The notes under the pieces are model-generated. The model was not told the DNA's origin and ran no database searches. It worked only from the letters and a program-made list of their open reading frames with translations. Of a stretch of DNA of 11,158 nucleotides, positions 6,030 through 11,158 are shown piece after piece. Position numbers and translations under genes: made by a program. Every line of letters starts with the position of its first letter. Position 1 is the first letter of the stretch. The stretch spans positions 1-11,158 of the forward strand of contig JALORJ010000047.1 of NCBI GenBank assembly GCA_025459035.1, in the 5' to 3' direction. Source of the stretch: Burkholderiales bacterium (GTDB lineage Bacteria > Pseudomonadota > Gammaproteobacteria > Burkholderiales > Ga0077523).

Positions 6030-6806
6030 TCAGCGCGCGCCGCGCTCGCGCAGCCAGGCGTCGATCAGCGTGCGCAGACGGTCGCGTCCGAACGACGGCT
6101 CGTGGCCGGCGTGCACCACACGCACCGGCAGCGCGTCGAGGCGCTCGAGCGAGCGGGCGTAGTGCACCGGATCGGACTTCTCGAAATTGTCGGCGAGCGG
6201 ACCGTCGTAGATCGTGTCGCCTGCGAACAAGGTGCCGGTCGCGGCTTCCCACAATCCGATGCTTCCCGGCGAGTGGCCCGGCAGGTGCATGACCTCGAAG
6301 ACGCGATCGCCGGTGTCGACGCGGTCACCGTCGTCGAGCCGACGCGTCACCCGTGCCGGGCGGACGCGAAAGCACGACTTGTCCCAACCGGCATGCGGCA
6401 GCGCCGTGAGCATCGCGCCATCGAGCGCGAAGGCACCCAGCCGCAGGGTCGACAGGTCGTCGGGGTCGAACGTGGCGTCGGCCAGCGTCCAGTCGCCGTC
6501 CGCATGCTCGAGCCCGTCGGCCTCGAGTCGATGGCACCAGCATTGCGCGAACTCGTGATGCCCGCCGACATGATCGAGATGGACGTGCGTCGCGATCGCG
6601 ACGACATCGTGTCCGAACAGCGTGACGGCGGCTTCGCGCAGCGACGCGATGCCCATGCCCGTGTCGACGACGAGGTCACGGTCGCGACCGCGGACATGCC
6701 ACACGTTGCAGCGCAGGAACGGATGCACGTGCGGCTCGGTGAGGCAGGTGATCGCGTCGTCCACGCGGTGCACGTCGAACCAGCGGTCGGCGATCGGAAG
6801 CGGCAT
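6030..6806 (-). CDS. Metallo-beta-lactamase-fold hydrolase, MBLAC2-like (possible acyl-CoA thioesterase)
   Basis: 258 residues from the ATG at 6806 (MPLPIADRWFDV). A frame extending to 6899 adds 31 Arg-rich residues, overlaps a hairpin and is rejected. The zinc ligands are all present: HVHLDH (H74, H76, D78, H79), PGH (H178), GDT (D197) and AGH (H235). The order NVWHVRGRDRDLVVDTGMG, ATHVHLDHVGG, VMHLPGHSPGSIGL, LFAGDTIYDGPL, GHEPSFGRDRL follows the layout I recall for human MBLAC2, reported to hydrolyse palmitoyl-CoA. No signal peptide is seen, so it is cytoplasmic. It lies 37 nt upstream of the importer genes in the same direction and is probably first in that operon. This suggests action on something imported or derived from it. 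The exact substrate is unknown; it is not likely to be an antibiotic beta-lactamase. Confidence 0.86.
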   Translation of the reverse strand: MPLPIADRWFDVHRVDDAITCLTEPHVHPFLRCNVWHVRGRDRDLVVDTGMGIASLREAAVTLFGHDVVAIATHVHLDHVGGHHEFAQCWCHRLEADGLEHADGDWTLADATFDPDDLSTLRLGAFALDGAMLTALPHAGWDKSCFRVRPARVTRRLDDGDRVDTGDRVFEVMHLPGHSPGSIGLWEAATGTLFAGDTIYDGPLADNFEKSDPVHYARSLERLDALPVRVVHAGHEPSFGRDRLRTLIDAWLRERGAR

Positions 6807-6889
6807 GCCGCCGAAGGTAGGCGGTGCGACGCGCGGCCGACAAGCACGCGACGCGCGATGGCGTGGCGCGGACCGACGTACGAAACGAC

Positions 6890-6915
6890 GACGGCGCACC
6901 CGTGGGTGCGCCGTC
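6890..6915 (-). terminator. Strong hairpin, probable terminator of the dehydrogenase-cytochrome unit
   Basis: An 11-bp perfect stem (6890-6900 with 6905-6915) has a four-base loop. On the minus strand it lies 28 nt after the cytochrome stop and is followed by GTCGTTTCG, a poor T-run. The stem is very GC-rich. I read it as a terminator separating the dehydrogenase unit from the hydrolase-importer unit, although the weak tail may let some transcripts continue. Confidence 0.62.
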
Positions 6916-6943
6916 CCCGCCGCCCGACACGCGGGCGGTCACG

Positions 6944-7327
6944 TCACTTCGCGCCGGCCTTGCGCTTGCGGTTCTCGTCCTGCAGCCAGGTGATCAACTG
7001 CCAGATCTGCGTGTCGGACAGCGTGTCGCCGAACCCGCTCATCGCCGTGCCGCTGCGGCCGCGCTTGATGGTGTTGAACACCATCTCGTCGCTGTAGGCG
7101 CGCAGCCACTCGTCGTCGGTCAGGTCCGGGCCGACCGCGCCACGGGCGTTGTTGCCGTGGCAGGCCATGCAGCCCGACGCGATCCACGCCTTGCGGCCGA
7201 GCTTCACCGTGTCGTCGTCCGCGGTCAGCGGGTTGACGAGCGGTTCCGCGCGAAGTGCCGCCGCGGCGCCGAACAGCAGCGCCGCGACGACACCGGCCAC
7301 CGGGCTTCGGAGGCGTCCGCGGATCAC
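6944..7327 (-). CDS. Small periplasmic c-type cytochrome, electron acceptor partner of the PQQ dehydrogenase
   Basis: 127 residues from a GTG at 7327 that overlaps the dehydrogenase stop by 4 nt (GTGA). A longer frame to 7522 lies inside the dehydrogenase and is rejected. A signal peptide (basic start, hydrophobic at about 10-25) is probably cut after LRA (27). The haem site is CMACH (C53, C56, H57), followed by GAVGPDLT, typical of class I cytochromes c. M96 in GTAMSGFG is the likely sixth haem ligand. A C-terminal helix (SDTQIWQLITWLQ) completes the fold. The tail is Lys/Arg-rich. Coupled translation with the dehydrogenase makes it the probable direct acceptor of electrons from PQQ, as the cytochromes of ExaA- and XoxF-type systems are. 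Confidence 0.92.
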   Translation of the reverse strand: MIRGRLRSPVAGVVAALLFGAAAALRAEPLVNPLTADDDTVKLGRKAWIASGCMACHGNNARGAVGPDLTDDEWLRAYSDEMVFNTIKRGRSGTAMSGFGDTLSDTQIWQLITWLQDENRKRKAGAK

Positions 7328-9060
7328 TTGTCGACGAGCGCGAACACGAACAGCGTGCCGCCCTTGCGCTGGTTCTTCAGATGCGGCGCGCCGCCCTTGC
7401 CGCCCCAGGTCGCCCAGCCGGTCCAGCCGCCCCAGCCCGACGGGATCGCCACGTACTGCCTGCCGTTGACCGTGTAGGTGATCGGGCTGCCGACGATCCC
7501 GGAGCCGGTCTGGTACGACCACAGTTCCTCGCCGGTGCGGATGTCGTAGGCCTTGAACTCGCCTTCGGGCGTCCCGGCGAACGCGAGGTCACCGCCGGTC
7601 GTGAGCACGCCGCTGGTGAACGGCGACGGCGCCTTCACCGTCCAGAGCTTCTCGCCCGACTTCGCGTCGAAGCCGACGAGCTGGCCGTAGCCCTTGATCC
7701 AGTCGGCTTCGGCCAGCCCGAGGTTGTACTTGCCCTCGACGCGCTCGCTCGGGCCGGACAGCAGGTCGGCGCAGATCTCGCGGCTCGGCACCACCACCGT
7801 CTTGTTGACGGGGTGGTAGCTCATCGGGTTCCACCACTTGCCGCCCTCGGAGGCCGGGCAGACGTTGACCGCCTTGTGCTCGTAGCTCGGGACCTTGTCG
7901 GGGTCGACGATCGGCTTGCCGTCCGGCGTGAAGCCCGTCGCCCAGTTGACGACCGAGATCTCCCTGGCCCAGTCGAACTTGCCGTTGGTCCGGTCGATCG
8001 AGTACAGGAACCCGTTGCGGTCGCCGTGCAGCCAGACCTTCTTGCCGTCGATGTTCGCGAGGATCGTCTCGTTCACGCCGTCGTAGTCCCACACGTCCCA
8101 CGGCGTGTACTGGTAGTGGAACTTGATGTCGCCGGTGTCCGGGTTCAGCGCGAGCGTCGAGTTGGTGTAGAGGTTCTCGCCTCGGCGGTTCTCGCCATCC
8201 CAGTCCGGGTTCGGGTTGCCCGTGCTCCAGTACAGCGTGTCGAGATCCGGGTCGTACGAGCCCGTGATCCAGGTCGAGCCGCCACCGTACTTCCAGATGT
8301 CGGCATCGGTCGTGCCCCACGTGTCGCTGCCGGGTTCGCCCGGGGCCGGAATCGTGTAGCGGCGCCACACCTGCTTGCCGGTGTCGGCGTCGAGGGCGTC
8401 GATCCACAGCCGGGTCGGGTACTCGGCGCCGGACATGCCGACGACGACCTTGCCCTTCACCACCAGCGGCGCGACCGTCATGGTCTGGGCCTTGGTCCAG
8501 TCGCCGACGGTCACGTCCCAGACGACCTTGCCGGTCTCGCGATCGAGCGCGAGCACATGCGCGTCCGGGGTCGCGTAGAACACCTTGCTGCCGTACACGG
8601 CCGCGCCGCGGTTGCCAACGTCGCAGCACATCATCTTGCCGATGTTCTCGGGCAGCGGATGGGCGTACGACCACAGTTCCTTCCCGGTCGCAGCCTCGAC
8701 CGCGAAGATGCGGCCGTGCGAGCCGGTCACGTACATCACGCCGTCGACCACCAGCGGCGTGGTGTTCTGCGCATCGAGGGTGCCGAACGAGAAGTTCCAC
8801 ACCGGCACGAGACGCTTGACGTTCTTGGTGTTGACCTTCGCGAGCGGGCTGTAGCGGGTGCCGGCGTAGTCGCGGCCGGCCATCAGCCAGTTGCTCGACT
8901 CGCGCTGCGCGTTGAGCAGCATGTCGTCGGTGACCGGCACGTGCACGACGTCGGCGGCAAGGCTGACGCCGGCACCGCAGGTCGTGGCCAGCGACACGGC
9001 GATGGCAAGACGGGCGAGGCGCGGGGCTGCCGCGCGACGCGACGAACGGATCGGGAGCAT
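7324..9060 (-). CDS. PQQ-dependent alcohol dehydrogenase with lanthanide-type metal site
   Basis: 578 residues, the usual length for the methanol/ethanol family of soluble periplasmic quinoproteins. A signal peptide ends near residue 36 (SLAA). Repeated Trp motifs of an eight-bladed propeller are visible (GKELWSY, GKVVWDV, GKQVWRR, GEKLWTV, GEELWSY). The adjacent cysteines C145-C146 (MMCCDVGNRG) form the rare vicinal disulfide over PQQ. Metal-site residues by position are E213 (SGAEYPTR), N282 (STGNPNP) and catalytic D325, and D327 follows in DVWDYDGVNE. That second Asp is the hallmark of lanthanide-dependent enzymes (XoxF, PedH/ExaF); calcium enzymes have Ala or Ser there. Overall sequence looks nearer to ethanol-type ExaA/PedH than to XoxF. 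AGAGAGGAA lies just before the ATG. No PQQ synthesis gene is in the window. Substrate is unproved. Confidence 0.95.
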   Translation of the reverse strand: MLPIRSSRRAAAPRLARLAIAVSLATTCGAGVSLAADVVHVPVTDDMLLNAQRESSNWLMAGRDYAGTRYSPLAKVNTKNVKRLVPVWNFSFGTLDAQNTTPLVVDGVMYVTGSHGRIFAVEAATGKELWSYAHPLPENIGKMMCCDVGNRGAAVYGSKVFYATPDAHVLALDRETGKVVWDVTVGDWTKAQTMTVAPLVVKGKVVVGMSGAEYPTRLWIDALDADTGKQVWRRYTIPAPGEPGSDTWGTTDADIWKYGGGSTWITGSYDPDLDTLYWSTGNPNPDWDGENRRGENLYTNSTLALNPDTGDIKFHYQYTPWDVWDYDGVNETILANIDGKKVWLHGDRNGFLYSIDRTNGKFDWAREISVVNWATGFTPDGKPIVDPDKVPSYEHKAVNVCPASEGGKWWNPMSYHPVNKTVVVPSREICADLLSGPSERVEGKYNLGLAEADWIKGYGQLVGFDAKSGEKLWTVKAPSPFTSGVLTTGGDLAFAGTPEGEFKAYDIRTGEELWSYQTGSGIVGSPITYTVNGRQYVAIPSGWGGWTGWATWGGKGGAPHLKNQRKGGTLFVFALVDK

Positions 9061-9348
9061 GGGGTTCCTCTCTGTATGCGTCTGGTTGTCGAGCCGACGG
9101 GTACCCGCCGACCGCCGGCGCGCTCTGCAAGAAACGTGTCGGACGGCAGAAAGAACTTACACGCGGTTACAGATCGTCGACGCCCGCACCACGTCGACTC
9201 GCAAGCGGTTGATCGCAGGGCGATCGTGGTGGCGTCGGTGCGTCCGGCTGCGGCGTGTGCCGCCTGATGCGACCCGCCGACGCCGGCCCCGCGATGCGCG
9301 ACCGCGGTGCGTCCGGGATGCAAGTCGGTGCATCCGCGGCGCGCGGAT
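9061..9348. other. Intergenic region between the dehydrogenase and the Lrp-type regulator
   Basis: 288 bases without a supportable gene. Both flanking genes are on the minus strand, so this holds the end of the regulator transcript and the dehydrogenase control region. Close to the regulator stop is a 7-bp hairpin (GGATGCA at 9316-9322, TGCATCC at 9329-9335) with no T-run. A smaller one is GATCGC (9211-9216) with GCGATC (9220-9225). Nearer the dehydrogenase are two TTACA repeats (listed separately) and its ribosome binding site. No clear -35/-10 pair was recognised. Confidence 0.5.
9157..9171 (-). promoter_or_regulatory. Candidate activator site: two TGTAA repeats one helical turn apart
   Basis: The minus strand reads TGTAACCGCGTGTAA, two TGTAA units with a 10-bp period, about 97-111 nt before the dehydrogenase start. 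In a surrounding of very high GC this AT-containing direct repeat stands out. Direct repeats on one face of the helix suit LuxR/NarL-type response regulators, and PQQ alcohol dehydrogenase genes are commonly under such regulators (AgmR/ErbR). The link is inference; no such regulator is encoded here. Confidence 0.3.
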
Positions 9349-9891
9349 TCACCGGCGCCGTGTCCGGCTGCCGCTGCGGCTCGCGCCGCCTGCCGCCGCC
9401 GCGCGCCGCCGCGTCGGCGCCGCCGGCGTCGGCACCGCGAGCGGCACGGGGCTGTCCTTCAGCGTGCGCAGCACGAAACTCGACTTGCTGTGGCGGATGC
9501 CGGGGATGCGGTAGAGGTGTTCCCGCAGCAGCCGCTCGTAGTCGCGCGTGTCGCGCACCGCGATGCGGATCATGTAGTCGTAGTCGCCGGACACGAGCGA
9601 CGCCTCCAGCACCTCGGGAATGTCCGCGAGCGCGGCGCCGAAGGCGTCGAGCGTCTCGTCGGTGTGGCTGTCGAGCGTGAGCTGCACGATGACCGTCTCG
9701 GTGTAGCCCAGCGCCGCCGGGTCGATGCGCACGGTCCAGCCCTGGATCGTGCCCTCGTCCTCCATGCGCTTGATGCGGTTCCAGCAGGGGGTCGTCGACA
9801 GGCCGACGCGCTCGCTCACCTGCTGCAGGCTCGCGCGGGCGTCGTCGCGCAGGACGGCAAGGATCGCCAGATCGAACTTGTCGAGTTTCAT
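9349..9891 (-). CDS. Lrp/AsnC-family transcriptional regulator with an Arg-rich tail
   Basis: 180 residues from the ATG at 9891 (MKLDKFDLAILAVLRDDAR), the canonical beginning of the family. A longer frame to 9957 lacks a good ribosome binding site and is rejected. The helix-turn-helix spans about 22-43 (LQQVSERVGLSTTPCWNRIK), followed by EDEGTIQGW. The C-terminal RAM/effector domain spans about 66-145, with the family motif EASLVSGDYDYMIRI. The family core would end near residue 152. The last 28 residues are a Pro/Ala/Arg/Gly/Ser tail not usual in the family. Lrp proteins bind amino acids and wrap DNA as octamers. The divergent acetolactate synthase gene is the obvious target along with its own promoter. 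The ortholog within the family (Lrp, BkdR or another) cannot be told. Confidence 0.92.
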   Translation of the reverse strand: MKLDKFDLAILAVLRDDARASLQQVSERVGLSTTPCWNRIKRMEDEGTIQGWTVRIDPAALGYTETVIVQLTLDSHTDETLDAFGAALADIPEVLEASLVSGDYDYMIRIAVRDTRDYERLLREHLYRIPGIRHSKSSFVLRTLKDSPVPLAVPTPAAPTRRRAAAAGGASRSGSRTRRR

Positions 9892-9899
9892 TCCAGAAA

Positions 9900-9903
9900 C
9901 TCC
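9900..9903 (-). promoter_or_regulatory. Ribosome binding site of the Lrp-type regulator
   Basis: The minus strand reads TTGGAGTTTCTGGA before the ATG; GGAG is 8 nt from the start codon. This fixes the 180-residue start over the upstream ATG at 9957, which has no such motif. Confidence 0.75.
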
Positions 9904-9921
9904 AAGGAAATCGGAAAGCGA

Positions 9922-9970
9922 TTCTGCGTTTGTGCCGTCGACGCAGAAAACGCGCAAGCCTTTTCTGCGC
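9922..9970. promoter_or_regulatory. Shared operator region with three TTCTGCG half-sites
   Basis: Half-sites alternate in orientation: TTCTGCGT (9922-9929), its inverse ACGCAGAA (9941-9948, extending to 9950 as AAAA), and TTTTCTGCG (9961-9969). The first pair forms an 8-bp perfect inverted repeat and the second a 9-bp perfect one. Their centres are about 20 bp apart, two helical turns. This is the arrangement expected for an oligomeric Lrp-type protein bound on one face of DNA. The array sits between the divergent regulator and acetolactate synthase. A weak minus-strand promoter (TTGCGC at 9957-9952, CACAAA at 9934-9929, 17-nt spacer) overlaps it, consistent with autoregulation. A TACAGT at 9980-9985 may be a -10 box for the plus strand. 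Confidence 0.55.
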
Positions 9971-9991
9971 CGCTGTCCCTACAGTCCAGGC

Positions 9992-11158
9992 ATGAACGAT
10001 CGCACCCTCCTGCACCTGCTGCGCGCGGCGCCCGCCGCCGTCGCCGCGGCGCCGGTCGCCCGCACCGGCGCCCAGGCGCTCCTCGACGCGCTGGTGGCGG
10101 GCGGGGTCGAGGTCGTGTTCGGCTACCCCGGGGGCGCGGTGCTGCCGATCTACGACGCGCTGCACGACGAGACCCGGCTGCGCCACGTGCTCGTGCGTCA
10201 CGAGCAGGCGGCGGTGCATGCGGCCCAGGGGTATGCGCGCGCCACCGGGCGACCGGGGGTCGTGCTCGTCACGTCGGGGCCCGGGATGAGCAACACGGTC
10301 ACCGGGCTGCTCGACGCGATGTCCGACTCGGTGCCGATCGTCTGCATCGCGGGTCAGGTCCCCACGGCCCTGATCGGCACCGACGCCTTCCAGGAATGCG
10401 ATGCCCTGGGCCTGTCGCGACCGGTCACGCGCTGGAACGCGCAGATCCGCTCGGCGGCCGAGGTCGCGCCGCTGGTGGCGAAGGCGCTGGCGATCGCCAC
10501 CACGGGGCGGCCCGGCCCGGTGCTGCTCGATTTCCCGAAGGACCTGCAGCAGGCGCTCGTGGCGCCCGCGGCGGCGACGGACGCCGTGGCTACGTCGCGT
10601 CGGCTGGTGCCGCCCGCGCCGGTCCGCGACCGCGCGGTGCCGCGGCGGCGCGTGGCCGAAGCAGCGGCCCTGATCCGCGAAGCGCGCCGTCCGGTGTTCT
10701 ACGGCGGTGGCGGGCTGATCAACGCCGGTGATGCGGCGTGCGATGCGTGGCGTCGCCTGGTGAAGCGCACCGGCGCGCCGTGCACGCTGACGCTGATGGG
10801 GCTGGGCGCGTTTCCGGCGTCCGACCCGCAGTGGCTCGGCATGCCCGGCATGCACGGCACGCTCGAAGCCAACCTCGCGCTGCACGGGGCCGATCTGATC
10901 GTCTGTGTCGGCGCGCGCTTCGACGACCGCGTGACGGGCCGCCTCGAAGGCTTCGCGCCGCACGCGAAGAAGATCCACGTCGACGTCGACGCGGCCGAGA
11001 TCGGCAAGCGGGTGGCCGTGGACGTGCCGATCGTGGCCGACTGCGCGCCGGCGCTCGAGGCGCTGCTCGAAGCCCTCGGCGACGCGCCGTTCGCGGCCGG
11101 CGCCCTCGACGCGTGGTGGACGCAGATCGGGCGCTGGCGCGCGGAGCGGTCGCTCGCG
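9992..11158 (+). CDS. ilvB: Acetolactate synthase large subunit, 3' end beyond the window
   Basis: 389 residues are visible of a family length near 570-600; the window edge cuts the gene and no stop is reached. The enzyme condenses two pyruvates, or pyruvate with 2-oxobutyrate, in valine, leucine and isoleucine synthesis. Visible marks: GYPGGAVLPIYDAL (44-57), catalytic E71 in RHEQAAVHAAQGYARATGRP, TSGPGMSN, DAFQECD, and in the central FAD-type domain GMHGT (286-290) and ARFDDRVTG ending near 316. The C-terminal thiamine-diphosphate metal motif lies outside. A roughly 24-residue Ala-rich lead precedes RTGAQALLDAL, where most family members begin. No good ribosome binding site precedes the ATG (only CCAGG). 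The gene is divergent from the Lrp-type regulator. A catabolic acetolactate synthase or another thiamine-diphosphate enzyme is less likely given these motifs. A small regulatory subunit gene might follow outside the window. Confidence 0.93.
   Translation, partial: MNDRTLLHLLRAAPAAVAAAPVARTGAQALLDALVAGGVEVVFGYPGGAVLPIYDALHDETRLRHVLVRHEQAAVHAAQGYARATGRPGVVLVTSGPGMSNTVTGLLDAMSDSVPIVCIAGQVPTALIGTDAFQECDALGLSRPVTRWNAQIRSAAEVAPLVAKALAIATTGRPGPVLLDFPKDLQQALVAPAAATDAVATSRRLVPPAPVRDRAVPRRRVAEAAALIREARRPVFYGGGGLINAGDAACDAWRRLVKRTGAPCTLTLMGLGAFPASDPQWLGMPGMHGTLEANLALHGADLIVCVGARFDDRVTGRLEGFAPHAKKIHVDVDAAEIGKRVAVDVPIVADCAPALEALLEALGDAPFAAGALDAWWTQIGRWRAERSLA

Noticed and set aside
6030..6806. The MBL-fold protein as an antibiotic beta-lactamase or as PqqB/quinoprotein-relay hydrolase
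   Set aside because: There is no signal peptide for a periplasmic beta-lactamase, and the motif order fits MBLAC2-like hydrolases better. Nearness to the PQQ dehydrogenase is not enough, and a hairpin separates the two units.
6807..6899. An extra 31 residues at the N-terminus of the MBL-fold hydrolase
   Set aside because: The extension is Arg-rich, lacks a ribosome binding site and runs into the terminator hairpin at 6890-6915; family-like sequence starts at MPLPIADRWF.
7255..9267. A 670-residue plus-strand frame opposite the PQQ dehydrogenase
   Set aside because: It mirrors the dehydrogenase codons, has Val/Arg/Asp-rich low-information sequence and no start signal. The minus-strand protein has clear family motifs.
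9316..9335. Hairpin after the regulator stop as an intrinsic terminator
   Set aside because: The stem is 7 bp and the minus-strand continuation (CGGACGCACC) has no T-run, so termination there is not supported.
9167..10978. A 603-residue minus-strand frame across the regulator and acetolactate synthase
   Set aside because: It runs over two well supported genes on opposite strands and its translation has no recognisable domain.
1..11158. Mobile elements, CRISPR arrays, tRNA or rRNA genes, toxin-antitoxin or defence genes
   Set aside because: No transposase-like frame, terminal repeats, regularly spaced repeats, cloverleaf or rRNA-like sequence was seen; all larger frames fall in metabolic, transport, envelope or regulatory families.

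Overview
The window is about 11 kb of very GC-rich DNA with tightly packed, overlapping genes. Its gene content is typical of a free-living Proteobacterium: PQQ-dependent alcohol dehydrogenase with a c-type cytochrome, BMP-type ABC importer, Lrp/AsnC regulator beside acetolactate synthase, and BamE-fold lipoproteins. The style points to the Betaproteobacteria, but that is inference because no rRNA or other marker gene is present. No mobile element, CRISPR array, tRNA or rRNA was seen.

Layout. (1) Positions 77-1029, plus strand: two translationally coupled small exported proteins. Both appear to contain two BamE/SmpA-like modules; the first is a lipoprotein and the second a soluble secreted protein. 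(2) Positions 1030-1256: a less GC-rich non-coding gap with several inverted repeats, ending in a promoter-like motif, a C-rich anti-Shine-Dalgarno stretch, two hairpins and a T-run. I read this as a candidate ~57-nt small RNA. (3) Positions 1257-6806, minus strand: a five-gene unit transcribed in the order MBL-fold hydrolase (MBLAC2-like), BMP substrate-binding protein, permease, permease, double ATPase. (4) Positions 6890-9060, minus strand: PQQ alcohol dehydrogenase with the Asp-x-Asp signature of lanthanide-dependent enzymes, coupled by a 4-nt overlap to a small cytochrome c and closed by a strong hairpin. (5) Positions 9349 to the right edge: an Lrp/AsnC regulator (minus) divergent from an acetolactate synthase large subunit (plus, cut by the window end). 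Their shared 100-bp control region carries three TTCTGCG half-sites in alternating orientation.

How the parts work together. The dehydrogenase would oxidise an alcohol or aldehyde in the periplasm and pass electrons through the cytochrome to the respiratory chain. The importer would bring a purine-, nucleoside- or similar-sized organic ligand into the cytoplasm, where the co-transcribed hydrolase might act on a thioester or ester, though its substrate is unknown. The Lrp-type protein most likely controls its own gene and the divergent branched-chain amino acid gene. The most interesting points are the candidate small RNA, the hydrolase-importer association, the dehydrogenase metal signature, and the regulator's half-site array together with its Arg-rich tail.
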